A stretch of DNA of 64,000 nt from Nitrosomonas sp. sh817 (GCF_030908545.1 NZ_CP133083.1:2365691-2429690); one strand, 5' to 3'; positions 8,485 through 20,478 are shown, numbered from the stretch's first letter. The notes: generated from the sequence alone by a model not told the origin. Numbers and translations are program-made.

Positions 8485-8735
8485 CGGAAAAAAGCTTGAA
8501 GATCGTCATATACGTTGAGTATCTTATCATTGATAGTGATCAATAAGGACCGCATCATTGAATGCGATAAGTATCGCGCGTAAGAAAAAATCTAACCCGG
8601 ACTGCATGCCGCTGTCCGAGCAATTTTCAGATTTCCTGACGACCGCATCCTTTTTCTTTCAAATCACGCGCGCCATGCGGATGGATCGCTGGCATTCTTG
8701 CTTGGCTCATGACAAATAATATTTCCTTCATCATA

Positions 8736-8753
8736 TTGTCATAAATATGTAAC
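8736..8753 (+). promoter_or_regulatory. Pho box
   Basis: TTGTCATAAATATGTAAC matches the enterobacterial Pho-box consensus (two TGTCA-type heptamers 4 bp apart) at about 16 of 18 positions. It sits in the 8485-8807 gap directly upstream of the phoB-like gene and is followed after 10 bp by a -10 element, the layout of PhoB-activated promoters in which the box replaces the -35. The rest of the gap shows only a short palindrome near 8530. Confidence 0.65.
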
Positions 8754-8763
8754 GCATTCTTTA

Positions 8764-8769
8764 TATGAT
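8764..8769 (+). promoter_or_regulatory. -10 element of the Pho-box promoter
   Basis: TATGAT, 10 bp after the Pho box and about 39 bp before the ATG of the regulator gene. There is no clear -35, as expected for a PhoB-dependent promoter. Confidence 0.5.
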
Positions 8770-8807
8770 TGCAGCATCTCGTAACCGCAGTAACTAGGGA
8801 GTCGTTA

Positions 8808-9536
8808 ATGGCTGTCACCATACTCGTTGTTGAAGACGAACTTGCAATTCAGGAATTGATCGCGCTGAATCTTAAGAAAGCGGGGCATATTGTGCTATGC
8901 GCGAGCGATGCCGAACAAGCCAAGAAGATGGTCAATAACGTTTTACCGGATCTGGTTTTGCTTGATTGGATGCTGCCGGACATGAGCGGATTGGAATTCG
9001 CGAAAAAATTGCGGCGCGAGGATCGCACCAAAGCGATTCCGATCATCATGCTCACCGCGCGCGTGCAGGAAAGCGACAAAATCGCCGGACTGGACGCCGG
9101 CGCCGACGACTACATCACCAAACCGTTTTCGCCACGGGAATTACTCGCTCGCATCAAAGCGGTACTGCGCCGCCGGTTGCCGGAAATGTCGGATGAAATC
9201 ATCGACATCGGCGGCTTGAAACTTGATCCGGTAACGCACCGTGTGCATGCCGCCGCAGTTGACGAGCCATCCAAGATGGCGGAAATTTCACTTGGCCCGA
9301 CTGAATTCCGTTTACTGCATTTCCTGATGGCGCACAAAGAACGTGTTCATACGCGCGCGCAATTGCTCGATCGCGTTTGGGGCGATCATGTGTTCATCGA
9401 GGACCGCACCGTCGACGTGCATATCCGCCGGTTACGCAAGATCCTGGAGAAGGTTGGAAAAGAGAATCTGGTGCAAACCGTGCGCGGCACGGGCTATCGC
9501 TTTTCGGTTGAACAAGAGGAAGAAACACTGCAGTAA
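8808..9536 (+). CDS. phoB: PhoB-type response regulator
   Basis: OmpR/PhoB-family transcription factor that, when phosphorylated, normally activates phosphate-starvation genes. A receiver domain fills residues 1-120, with the acceptor Asp in LVLLDWMLPDMSG (about residue 54) and a conserved KPF motif. A winged-helix DNA-binding domain covers about 130-235 (EFRLLHFLMAHKERV, VDVHIRRLRKIL, VRGTGYRF). The start at ATG 8808 is chosen over an upstream TTG (8769) because AGGGAG lies 7 bases before it and because MAVTILVVEDE is the family N-terminus. The upstream Pho box suggests autoregulation. No phoR sensor kinase follows; the next gene is convergent. Confidence 0.88.
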   Translation: MAVTILVVEDELAIQELIALNLKKAGHIVLCASDAEQAKKMVNNVLPDLVLLDWMLPDMSGLEFAKKLRREDRTKAIPIIMLTARVQESDKIAGLDAGADDYITKPFSPRELLARIKAVLRRRLPEMSDEIIDIGGLKLDPVTHRVHAAAVDEPSKMAEISLGPTEFRLLHFLMAHKERVHTRAQLLDRVWGDHVFIEDRTVDVHIRRLRKILEKVGKENLVQTVRGTGYRFSVEQEEETLQ

Positions 9537-9604
9537 TTGAATGCCGGATCAGTATCCGCAACATTTTCCTCTGAGTATGGCTTGCACCAGAAAGGCAGGC
9601 CATG

Positions 9605-9635
9605 TACCGGAAATTCGGCGCGCAAATTTCCGGTA
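9605..9635. terminator. inverted repeat between convergent genes, possible terminator
   Basis: TACCGGAAATT and AATTTCCGGTA form a perfect 11-bp stem with a 9-base GC-rich loop, 69 bp after the phoB stop and 36 bp after the end of the opposing cytochrome/porin gene. There is no clear T-run on either side, so it may be a weak or factor-assisted terminator. Confidence 0.45.
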
Positions 9636-9671
9636 GCGCAATTATTCGTGAGATCCAATCGTCATAGGCCG

Positions 9672-11027
9672 TTAGAAAGCCATCCAAGCATTGAAATAAA
9701 CCGCATCATTATTGACAGCATTGCGGCCAAATCCATCGTAATTGTGAACGCTGCCATTAAATTTGAAATTATGAACGTACTGCACTGCCAGCCGCAGATT
9801 AACGAAAGTACTCATTACCGAATTATTAGATTTACCAAACGTCGTAAAGCTGGCTTCTGCGATGAATGCCTGACTTAACGGGCTGCCTGTCCGGCTGCCG
9901 CTGATCGGATCGCCAAAGCCGTAAATGAACGTATCAGCCGTTCCGGTCGTTTGGTTATAAAACAGATTCAAACCGTACGTTTGCTGATACGTGTAACCGG
10001 CTCTAATACGTACGGTATCGAGATTGCTTTTGATTTTATCCGCCAATCCTAAAGCCGAACTGGCGTTCATGTTGCGGTTCTCGCGCAGATAAGTCGCGGT
10101 AAACTCGTAGATATGAACTGGATTTCCCAGATATTGATATGTCAGATCGAAGCCAATGTCATCGTAGCGATCCGTGCCGGCAGTCGTAATTCGTTGCGGA
10201 CTGACATCGCCGTGCATGCCGAAAGTGCCGATCGCGCCGTAATGCCCGCTCCAGTCTTTCTGCAGTGCAATTCGCCAGTACGGCGCGCCGCCGCTCAAAC
10301 GGGATTGTTCCGGATCAAATACGCTGATGCCCTTTTGCGCGTTCTTCGCTAAGCTGGTGTAACCGCCCGCTTCGACATAAAGAATATTGTTCAGCATCAT
10401 ATACGAGGTTGCGCCGATCACTTGCGAACCGAGCGATTCAATCAATGTTGCAGCCGATTGAGCCGGTGCAAGCGGCGATGAACTCCACGGAAATCCCCAA
10501 GTCGGTGTGGTATTCCATTAATCGGAAACGGTCGGATTGTTATTCGTCGTCAAACCGAATACCACTTTCTGTCCCGCTACTTCAAAATGATCAGCAAAGC
10601 GGATCTCGGTATTATCGAGCACGCCGATATTCTCAACGCCATCATAGGTTCCTTCAACAAATGCACCAATCTTCGACGTCAAGCGGCCCGCCAGAAATAC
10701 CGCCGCTTCGTCGATAGTTGCGTTATCATTTCTGCCGAAACGCGGCGCCGCGCCACCCTCCTGACCTTCTTGGGTATGCGTAAATGAACCGCGGATCATG
10801 CCGCTCAACGGAATGAGATTGTTATTTTTACCGTCTGTCTGAGTATAGCCGTTGAGTTTAAAATTTCTACCGACCGACGTCAGATTAGGTCCGAACGACT
10901 GCACATGGCAAGCACTGCAGGCATAACCGGTTTGACGGGCAAAACTTGGCAAAGCTTGGGCATTGGAACTTAGCAATATGAATGTGAGTAAAGAAAAGAA
11001 CAAAAACATCGTTTTTTTGACTATCAT
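9672..11027 (-). pseudogene. c-type cytochrome/outer-membrane-like protein, interrupted by an in-frame stop
   Basis: The first part begins at ATG 11027 (AAGGA upstream), with a signal peptide (residues about 1-25) and one haem motif CSACH (C37, C40, H41). It ends at TAA 10518-10520. The same frame continues immediately as WNTTPTWGFPW and stays open to 9672, giving about 450 residues in all. The downstream half alternates aromatic and polar residues and ends in aromatic MAF, like a beta-barrel. From memory, relatives have Leu or Ile in ...NNNPTVxD-L/I-WNTTP..., so TTA to TAA is a one-base nonsense change. It may be a recent pseudogene, a sequencing error or, less likely, a read-through stop. 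The 11028-11289 stretch upstream holds only divergent promoter DNA. Confidence 0.75.
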
Positions 11028-11289
11028 GGCGCTTTCCTTATAGAAAATAGACGGGATCTGATCAAAGTCCACAGAACACTGAATGAATGTCACCAATCTA
11101 GTGACGATTCCTTCAAAAATCGGACGTACTTCTATACACGCGCATTATGTTCTTTTATAAATGATTTTTTTGTGAGATCAATGAGAAGAATTCGTGAATT
11201 TTTCAGAACAAATATTACAATAATTGCCGGTGAATCAACGATTTCTCGTTATATTATTGTCAGCTTTTGATTAATTATCAGGATTTCCT

Positions 11290-12837
11290 ATGCCATCTCC
11301 CCTATTCTCCAGCGGCGCTATTAATCGCAGTCTTTCCGGCATCAACTCGATTGATGCGCTATTGAATGGTGCGCGCTGGGCGGTTCTGTCCATTCCTTAC
11401 AGTTTTCCATCGAGCAACAGTACCGCTTTCTGGTCTACGTATTCCAATGGTTACGGTCCGGTCAGCGGCGACGGCGAACCCTGGCGAAGCACATTTGCGC
11501 CGCTGACCAGTTCCGATCAGAGCAATTTTGTGAATGCGCTGCAACAATGGTCAAATGTTATCAATTTGAGATTCGTTCAGGTCTCGGAGTCTCCCGGCAA
11601 TGTCGGCGATATCCGCGCCGCGTACACCATCGAAGCGGATTCACTGACGCTGGCGTGGACTTATCTGCCAAGCAACAGTCCGCTGGGCGGCGATATCTGG
11701 ATCAACACCAAAAGCCGGCTCAATGAAGAAGAGTGGAATCCTGGCAGTTTGTCATTTGAAACGATTCTGCACGAACTGGGGCACGCATTGGGTCTGAAAC
11801 ACCCGTTTGCAGACCCTGATGATCCTGCGAAAGCTACATTGCCGCCTGATCTGGATAACACCATCCATACTATCATGAGCTATACCTACGCCAATCTGGA
11901 CGGTGACGAAGGCAACGGTTTTTCCTTTCATCCGACCACGCCGATGGTGCTGGATATTGCGGCGATCCAATATCTATACAGCCCCAACAATGGTTTTCAT
12001 ACCGGTAACGATACCTATCTGTTCGACGATGCGCACACGTACCATCAAACCATTTGGGATGCCGGCGGCGCGTCCGATACGATTCACTACGCCGGTTCGT
12101 TGCCCAGTTTGATTGATCTGAACGCCACCCGCCCATCGCTGATCGGTCAACCGGTCTACGTGCAAGCTAACGGCGTTAATCGCGGTTCACCGATCCCGAA
12201 TATCTGGATCGCCGACAAAGTGACCATTGAGAATGCCATCGGCGGACAAGGCAACGATATCCTGATCGGTAACGGCAGCCGCAATAATCTGGATGGCGGC
12301 GCCGGTATCGATACGATCCGGATCGAAGCGCAGCGCAACCAAGTCACATTGAATAAAACCGGCAACGGCTACTCCGTCAAGGTAAACACCAACCCTGGCA
12401 ACGAGGATACGCTCGTCAATATCGAGCGGGCAGCATTCGACGACCTCAGACTGGCGCTCGACCTCGACGGCAACGCCGGGGAAGTCGCCAAACTGATCGG
12501 CGCGGTATTCGGTGCAACCTTCGTCAACAACACCGGTTACGTCGGCATCGGGCTGGGCAAAGCCGATGAGGGATTAAGTTATGAGCAACTGGCAAAATTC
12601 GCCATTGATGCCACCCGGCTGACCGATCACGACAAAATTGTCACACTGCTGTGGTTGAATCTGTTCGGCGAACTTCCGACCGGCAGCGAAAAATCCCCAT
12701 ACGTCAAAATGCTTGACGAAGATGACATTTCAACCGGCGGATTAACCGTGCTGGCCGCTGAAAGCGCTGCCAATGCGGAAAATATCAACTTGACCGGATT
12801 GGTGCAAACGGGACTGACGTATATTGAAGTCGGTTAA
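11290..12837 (+). CDS. secreted RTX metalloprotease, serralysin (M10) family
   Basis: 515-residue zinc protease probably exported by a type I secretion system. The zinc site HELGHALGLKH (residues 161-171) fits HExxHxxGxxH, and the Met-turn IMSYT follows at about 195. Residues about 318-342 hold calcium-binding RTX nonapeptides (GGQGNDILIG, LDGGAGIDT). The C-terminal 130 residues resemble the DUF4214-type segment common in secreted RTX proteins. There is no N-terminal signal peptide, as expected for type I export. No transporter genes or inhibitor are adjacent. The start ATG has AGGA about 10 bases upstream. The substrate is unknown. Confidence 0.85.
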   Translation: MPSPLFSSGAINRSLSGINSIDALLNGARWAVLSIPYSFPSSNSTAFWSTYSNGYGPVSGDGEPWRSTFAPLTSSDQSNFVNALQQWSNVINLRFVQVSESPGNVGDIRAAYTIEADSLTLAWTYLPSNSPLGGDIWINTKSRLNEEEWNPGSLSFETILHELGHALGLKHPFADPDDPAKATLPPDLDNTIHTIMSYTYANLDGDEGNGFSFHPTTPMVLDIAAIQYLYSPNNGFHTGNDTYLFDDAHTYHQTIWDAGGASDTIHYAGSLPSLIDLNATRPSLIGQPVYVQANGVNRGSPIPNIWIADKVTIENAIGGQGNDILIGNGSRNNLDGGAGIDTIRIEAQRNQVTLNKTGNGYSVKVNTNPGNEDTLVNIERAAFDDLRLALDLDGNAGEVAKLIGAVFGATFVNNTGYVGIGLGKADEGLSYEQLAKFAIDATRLTDHDKIVTLLWLNLFGELPTGSEKSPYVKMLDEDDISTGGLTVLAAESAANAENINLTGLVQTGLTYIEVG

Positions 12838-12868
12838 TGTTTGACTGAGTGTCACCGGTTCACACTAC

Positions 12869-13243
12869 TCACTGCTGTTTGATCACCGCCGGCGGCTTGC
12901 AATAATAGCGCGACGGAAATTCCGGGTTATTGCGTAACCGGTTCCGTATCACGTCACCGCCTTCATTGACACAAACCGCGATTGACTGATCCAGGCTGGG
13001 AAAATATTCATTGGAACCGGGTTGCGCTGAGGTGGGTGGAACGCGGGCGCGGATGCGCGCGCATATTTCAGGCTCGTTCGCTTTGGGCGGATCGTTCTCC
13101 ATCGCCGGTAACGGGCACAGATTACAAGGATCTCCCGGACACAAGCAACCTTCGCAGCTTGCCAGTACCGGCGCCGCAAACAACCCCAATCCCACACTGA
13201 AAACAATCGTGATGCTGGCTCTGAAAAAAAATGACATCGACAT
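12869..13243 (-). CDS. small cysteine-rich exported protein
   Basis: 124 residues with a clear Sec signal peptide (residues 1-28, cleavage near VLA-SC). The mature part begins with a cysteine cluster, CEGCLCPGDPCNLC (six-residue core plus neighbours), and has two or three further cysteines. It is probably periplasmic with disulfides or bound metal; the cluster is not a haem motif because no CxxCH is present. GGGGAGAT-like ribosome binding site. Family not recognised. Confidence 0.65.
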   Translation of the reverse strand: MSMSFFFRASITIVFSVGLGLFAAPVLASCEGCLCPGDPCNLCPLPAMENDPPKANEPEICARIRARVPPTSAQPGSNEYFPSLDQSIAVCVNEGGDVIRNRLRNNPEFPSRYYCKPPAVIKQQ

Positions 13244-13354
13244 CTCCCCTTTCTAAATGTTAGATAGCCACTGAATAATGGCTTTTTGTTATACTGATTT
13301 TACCCTAACTCAAATGCTGACAAGCAACTCAACCAGTTTTCAAACTCATAGGCT

Positions 13355-13735
13355 ATGATGAAAATGAATCGTCACACACAACCATTTCCCTGCAACCGTC
13401 TCCGCTTTACCAGTTTCACGATGCTATTGTTACTGGTCTCGTGGGTATTGCCAGCGCAAGCGGATACCATCGAGTTATTGCAGAAAAACGCCAGTATCGC
13501 GTATGAAAAAATGATGGAAGCAAGAAAATCCGCAGATGCTTTGACAAAAGACGCGGCGCTCGCTGAAAGAAAACTGGCGACCGCAAAACAAAAGCTGGCG
13601 GAAGCCGAACAAGAAGCCAAAGCTGCAAAAACAAGATCGGAGCGCGCTAGAATGGCTGCCCAGCAAGCAGCCAATCAGTGGAAACAAGCTACAGATGCTT
13701 TGGCCAGTGAATGGGGAAATTCCGAGGTGAAGTAA
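13355..13735 (+). CDS. exported coiled-coil protein
   Basis: 126 residues. A basic N-terminus and hydrophobic segment (about residues 17-36, ending PAQA-D) form a signal peptide. The rest (about 45-115) is a continuous Ala/Lys/Glu heptad-like helix rich in AxxA and KLAEAEQEAKAAK patterns, as in small periplasmic or lipoprotein-like coiled coils. Two start codons, ATG 13355 and ATG 13358, are equivalent. No enzyme motif; function unknown. Confidence 0.6.
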   Translation: MMKMNRHTQPFPCNRLRFTSFTMLLLLVSWVLPAQADTIELLQKNASIAYEKMMEARKSADALTKDAALAERKLATAKQKLAEAEQEAKAAKTRSERARMAAQQAANQWKQATDALASEWGNSEVK

Positions 13736-13750
13736 CCGCTTGCTGCGTAT

Positions 13751-14182
13751 TCACGCCAGCAGCAATTCCATTTTGACATGAGGTATGCCGGCATCCATAA
13801 ATTCTTCGCTGCAAACGTTAAAACCGAATTTTTGGTAAAACGGAACAGCGTAGGTTTGCGCATTCAGCATCGCTTTCTTTTGCTGCCGTTGCCGCAGTTC
13901 TTCCAAAAGCACTTGCAGTAATGCCGCGCCAAAACCTTGTCCACGCCATGGTTTGAGCACCGCCATGCGGCCGATGTGTCCATCCGGTAACAGCCGCGCA
14001 GTACCAACCGGTTGTCCGGCAGCATCCAACGCCAGCGCATGCACACTGACCGCGTCGAGTTCGTCCCATTCCAATGCTTCAGGTACCTGCTGCTCCTGAA
14101 TGAATACCGCCGTGCGAATCGCGCGTAAGGCAGGCGCTTCGTGATTCCAGCTTACAATCCGTATCGTACCGGTGGAATGCAT
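13751..14182 (-). CDS. GNAT-family N-acetyltransferase
   Basis: 143 residues covering one GNAT domain. The acetyl-CoA pyrophosphate loop is RGQGFG (about residue 79), preceded by the strand IGRMAVLKPW. VPFYQKFGF near the C-terminus is the typical B motif, and the EALEWDELDA region matches ElaA/YjcF-type proteins. The substrate cannot be predicted. It lies 31 bp downstream of purA on the same strand and may be read from the purA transcript. Confidence 0.85.
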   Translation of the reverse strand: MHSTGTIRIVSWNHEAPALRAIRTAVFIQEQQVPEALEWDELDAVSVHALALDAAGQPVGTARLLPDGHIGRMAVLKPWRGQGFGAALLQVLLEELRQRQQKKAMLNAQTYAVPFYQKFGFNVCSEEFMDAGIPHVKMELLLA

Positions 14183-14213
14183 AACAGACTCCGGATAGGA
14201 TGTGCCCGGTTAC

Positions 14214-16695
<2,482 letters not shown>

Positions 16696-16740
16696 ATATT
16701 AAAAATTGATAGCTATCAAAGAAGAGGTTTGAATAACAAT

Positions 16741-16926
16741 TCAACTGAAGATAAGAAGCAACATTACGCCGACCATCATGGAGGTCAAACCGATAAATCG
16801 TATCTGATTATCGTTGGTTTCGATCAATTTTTTGAAGGCTTCCCGCCACGCTTGCGGCGACAAAAAAGGCAACATTCCTTCGATGATGAGCATCAACGCA
16901 ATCGCGTTCAGAAAATTTTCCCACAT
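16741..16926 (-). CDS. DUF2065 small membrane protein
   Basis: 61 residues with two hydrophobic helices (about residues 5-24 and 43-60), joined by a PQAWREAFKKL loop; the MLIIEGMLPF segment is typical of the DUF2065/YjeT family. Function unknown. Sitting between hflC and hisZ is the conserved place for this gene in proteobacteria. The 16927-17196 gap upstream contains an imperfect inverted repeat (separate entry) and no gene. Confidence 0.85.
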   Translation of the reverse strand: MWENFLNAIALMLIIEGMLPFLSPQAWREAFKKLIETNDNQIRFIGLTSMMVGVMLLLIFS

Positions 16927-16992
16927 TTACGATAACCTCTGCGTTATTGACGCATTCACGTTGATTATAACCGCTGAGGAAGTACAAAAATT

Positions 16993-17047
16993 AAGAGGCT
17001 CTGTTGTAGTCTCGCGTATGCACAAACTACGATTTCCAGAACCTCTT
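16993..17047. repeat. imperfect inverted repeat in the DUF2065-hflC gap
   Basis: AAGAGGCTCTG (16993-17003) and CAGAACCTCTT (17037-17047) pair at 10 of 11 positions around a 33-base loop, and the loop ends (TTGTAG...CTAC) can pair further. It could be the trace of a small mobile element or a structured mRNA spacer. No protein or known family was recognised. Confidence 0.4.
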
Positions 17048-17196
17048 CATGACCGATCGAAACAGCGGATCACAAAATTCATCAAATAATCATAGTGCCG
17101 GCCCCGGATCTTATTTGCCTGTTGTTAGCAAAAATATCAATCAATTATTGGGAATCAAACACTATCATTATCATTACGTGATGCGATCGCCGCTAA

Positions 17197-18072
17197 TTAT
17201 TTATTGATCGAGGGGTTCTTTAAATATTTAAAGAATTCGGAAGTCGGTTCAAGGACCATCATATCCCCCTTGTTTTTAAATGATTGCTTGTATGCATCAA
17301 TACTGCGCCAAAAAGCATAAAATTCCGGGTCTTTTTGAAATGCCGTAGCATAGGTTGCGGCCGCTTGACTATCGCCATCACCCATGGTTTTTTGTGCTTC
17401 ACGATAAGCTTCCGCCAGAATAATTTCACGCTGCCTATCAGCATCTGCGCGAATCTTCTCTGATTCAGCAGCACCGGTTGAACGTAATTCGTTCGCAACT
17501 CGCTTACGCTCCGCTTCCATACGCCTGAATACCGATTCGCTAACCTCTTGCGGCAAGTCAACCCGCTTCAGACGCACATCCACAACTTCCACACCAATTG
17601 ACCGGGCATCATTGTCGGCTTTTTGCCGCATGATCTCCATGATTACGTCACGTTCACCGGATACTACATCATGCACGGTACGGTTACCGAATTCATCCCG
17701 CAGACTTGCATTGATCGTTTGCGCCAGCCGTGTTTGCGCCAACCCTTCGTCACCGCGCACGCTGATATAATATTGTTTTACATCGACAATACGCCATTTC
17801 ACAAAAAGATCCACCAACACGTTTTTCTTTTCAGAAGTGATAAACCGCTCAGGCTCTTCAGTATCCATTGTCAGTATGCGTTTCTCGAAATAACGCACGT
17901 TTTGAGCGATCGGAATTTTGAAATACAAGCCAGGTTCGGTTTTCACATCGATTACTTCCCCCAATTGAAACAGGATGGCTTGCTGCCGCTCGTCAACAAT
18001 AAAAATCGCCGAGCTGCCTAAAAAGAAAACCGCAACAAGAATACCTGTTAATACGGACGTTATGCTTTTCAT
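17197..18072 (-). CDS. hflC: HflC, SPFH-domain partner of FtsH protease
   Basis: 291 residues. One N-terminal membrane helix (about 5-25) is followed by an SPFH/prohibitin domain starting FIVDERQQAILFQLG, then a long charged helix (about 190-240). HflK and HflC form the membrane cage around FtsH that controls membrane-protein turnover. It starts one base after the hflK stop. The order hfq-hflX-hflK-hflC is as in most proteobacteria. Confidence 0.95.
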   Translation of the reverse strand: MKSITSVLTGILVAVFFLGSSAIFIVDERQQAILFQLGEVIDVKTEPGLYFKIPIAQNVRYFEKRILTMDTEEPERFITSEKKNVLVDLFVKWRIVDVKQYYISVRGDEGLAQTRLAQTINASLRDEFGNRTVHDVVSGERDVIMEIMRQKADNDARSIGVEVVDVRLKRVDLPQEVSESVFRRMEAERKRVANELRSTGAAESEKIRADADRQREIILAEAYREAQKTMGDGDSQAAATYATAFQKDPEFYAFWRSIDAYKQSFKNKGDMMVLEPTSEFFKYLKNPSINK

Positions 18073-19257
18073 CTATCTTATCTCCCGTTCACGGCTACGA
18101 AATGACTCGCGCGCGCGAAGGCTATTGTCGGGCGCCGCTTCCTGTATCATGGGTTGCACCGTTACTGGTGTAACCGGTGAGGAACCACTCATATTGATCA
18201 ACTTATCCAGTGGTAGGTACAACAAGTTATTGCCATTCTTTTGATCAACAATAATCTTACTCGTATTCGAAAGCACCTGTTGCATCATATCCAGATATAA
18301 CCGTTCTCGCGTCACCTTGGGTGCTTTACTGTATTCTGAAAGAATCTGTTCAAAACGACTGGCGTCACCCTCGGCACTTACAATGACGCGTTGCTTATAC
18401 CCTTCAGATTCTTCAATCAACCGCGCCGCGTTACCAACTGCTCTCGGAATAACATCATTTGCGTATGCTTGCCCTTCATTCTTCTGCCGTTCTCTATCTT
18501 GACCGGCCTTTACAGCATCATCAAACGCGGCTTGAACTTGTTCCGGCGGTTGCGCATTTTGCATCGTCACTCTACTGATCGAAATACCAATCTCATAACG
18601 ATCCAGAATTTTTTGCATCAACTGCGTTGCACTGGCGGCTACCTGCTCACGGCCTTCGTATAGCACATAGTCCATTTTGCTTTTACCGATGACTTGCCTG
18701 ATTGCCGTTTCAGCCGCTTGAAGCACTGCTTCATCGGGATTTCTGTTTTTAAAAAGAAAATTTTCAGGATTATTCAAAATATATTGAACCGCGAATTGAA
18801 TATCGATGATATTCTCATCGTCAGTCAACATCAGCGATTCCCGCAAGACTTTACTTCTGACATTATTGCGATAACCGATTTCAACCGTTCGCACCTGACT
18901 GACATTCACAATCTCAACTTTCTCAACCGGATAAGGCATATGCCAGCGCAAACCGGCAGGCGTCGTATCGACATATTGGCCAAATCGCAGTACTACACCT
19001 CTATGACCTTCGTCTACGATGTAAAACCCGCTGGCTAACCAAACGACAGCCAATAGCCCCAAGATCAGAGCGACACTACCGCCACTTTGTGGCTTTGGAC
19101 CCGATGAGCGAGGGCCTTCGTCTCCGCCACCACCGCCGCCTTTTTTCTGCCCGAAGATATTATTTATTTTTTTATTGACGTTACGGAGCACATCATCCAA
19201 ATCCGGTGGCCCGGAGTCACCTTTATTTTTTCCCCATTGAGGATCATTTAATCCCAT
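18073..19257 (-). CDS. hflK: HflK, SPFH-domain partner of FtsH protease
   Basis: 394 residues. The cytoplasmic N-terminus begins MGLNDPQWGKN and has a glycine-rich linker (QKKGGGGGGDEGP). One membrane helix follows at about 63-82, then an SPFH domain (FYIVDEGHRGVVLRFGQY), and a long helix ends near ERLYLDMMQQVL. The C-terminal tail is Pro/Thr-rich and then Arg-rich. It acts with HflC on FtsH in the inner membrane. Directly downstream of hflX. Confidence 0.96.
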   Translation of the reverse strand: MGLNDPQWGKNKGDSGPPDLDDVLRNVNKKINNIFGQKKGGGGGGDEGPRSSGPKPQSGGSVALILGLLAVVWLASGFYIVDEGHRGVVLRFGQYVDTTPAGLRWHMPYPVEKVEIVNVSQVRTVEIGYRNNVRSKVLRESLMLTDDENIIDIQFAVQYILNNPENFLFKNRNPDEAVLQAAETAIRQVIGKSKMDYVLYEGREQVAASATQLMQKILDRYEIGISISRVTMQNAQPPEQVQAAFDDAVKAGQDRERQKNEGQAYANDVIPRAVGNAARLIEESEGYKQRVIVSAEGDASRFEQILSEYSKAPKVTRERLYLDMMQQVLSNTSKIIVDQKNGNNLLYLPLDKLINMSGSSPVTPVTVQPMIQEAAPDNSLRARESFRSREREIR

Positions 19258-19278
19258 AATCTTTCCTATTTTGTTCGT

Positions 19279-20478
19279 TCAAAAAAGTTCTCGTACCTTA
19301 GTACAACCTCCAAGCCCATCTTCGATATTATTATTTACTGCTCTTTCACTTAATTTCTTGGAGTTTTCTACGATTGCTTCCAGTAGTGCTTGCCTTAAAA
19401 ACTCAATACCCTCGCCTGTTTTTGCGCTTAAACGAATGCGGGATATTCTATCATATTCATCGCGCACGAAACTTTTCCCGCTATTCACTTCATCAACGCA
19501 ATCAATCTTGTTATATACCAGAATCTGAGGAATCGTATCGGCACCGATTTCTCTTAATATCTTATTAACCTCATCGATCTGCTCATCTCTATTTGGGCTG
19601 CTGGCGTCTATCACATGAAGCAGAATATCGGCTTGCACAGTTTCTTCCAACGTCGCACGAAACGCAGCTACCAGCGTATGCGGTAATTCGCGAATAAACC
19701 CGACGGTATCCGAGATAACGACTGCGCCTGCTTCGGACAAAAATAATTTCCGGGTTGTGGTATCCAGCGTTGCAAAGAGCTGATCCGCCGCATACGATTG
19801 CGCGTGTGTTAGTCGATTGAATAATGTGGATTTTCCAGCATTTGTGTATCCGACAATCGATACCGATAGCACTTTTGATCGCTGCCTTGATCGTCTCTGA
19901 ACACCTCGTTGACGCCGCAGATCCGAAAGTTTTTCTTTAAGCAGCTTAACTCGTTTTTTGAGTAATCTGCGATCTGTTTCCAGCTGAGTTTCACCCGGGC
20001 CACGTAAACCAATCCCGCCCTTTTGTCTTTCCAAGTGAGTCCAGCCACGCACAAGGCGTGTCGCCAAATGTTCAAGTTGCGCCAGTTCAACTTGCAGCTT
20101 ACCTTCATGACTCTTTGCGCGCTGAGAGAAAATATCCAAAATCAGGCTAGTACGGTCAATTACATTGCAATTCAGCCGCATCGATAAATTGCGTTGCTGC
20201 GCCGGTGATAAATCATGATTAAAGATTATTAGCGCAGCTTTTGTCTGCTGCAAATACTGCGCTACCTCATCAACTTTTCCGCTTCCAATGAAGGTCGTCG
20301 GATCAGGGCGATTACGTTTTCCTTCAACAATCGCCGATACTTGAAGCTGATCACTTATCGCCAGCTGCTGCAGCTCCTGCAAACTCTCTTTGTGGGTAGC
20401 ATTTCCAAAATCGATTCCAACAAGTATAGCCGCATTTGCGACTACTGACTGATTCATACCCGACTCAGATAACATCAA
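19279..20478 (-). CDS. hflX: ribosome-associated GTPase HflX
   Basis: About 399 residues. The N-terminal HflX domain includes [12 protein letters not shown] and [22 protein letters not shown] coiled linker has [13 protein letters not shown]. The G domain has the P-loop GYTNAGKST (G1), [11 protein letters not shown] (G3) and NKID (G4). The protein splits stalled 70S ribosomes during stress in better-known bacteria. The reading frame begins inside the hfq stop region (4-bp overlap); ATG at MNQSVV, seven codons later, is an alternative start. Confidence 0.95.
   Translation of the reverse strand: MMLSESGMNQSVVANAAILVGIDFGNATHKESLQELQQLAISDQLQVSAIVEGKRNRPDPTTFIGSGKVDEVAQYLQQTKAALIIFNHDLSPAQQRNLSMRLNCNVIDRTSLILDIFSQRAKSHEGKLQVELAQLEHLATRLVRGWTHLERQKGGIGLRGPGETQLETDRRLLKKRVKLLKEKLSDLRRQRGVQRRSRQRSKVLSVSIVGYTNAGKSTLFNRLTHAQSYAADQLFATLDTTTRKLFLSEAGAVVISDTVGFIRELPHTLVAAFRATLEETVQADILLHVIDASSPNRDEQIDEVNKILREIGADTIPQILVYNKIDCVDEVNSGKSFVRDEYDRISRIRLSAKTGEGIEFLRQALLEAIVENSKKLSERAVNNNIEDGLGGCTKVRELF

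Noticed and set aside
10518..10520. Stop codon as selenocysteine or programmed read-through
   Set aside because: The codon is TAA, not TGA, and no special structure or read-through context was visible. A simple nonsense change is the more economical reading.
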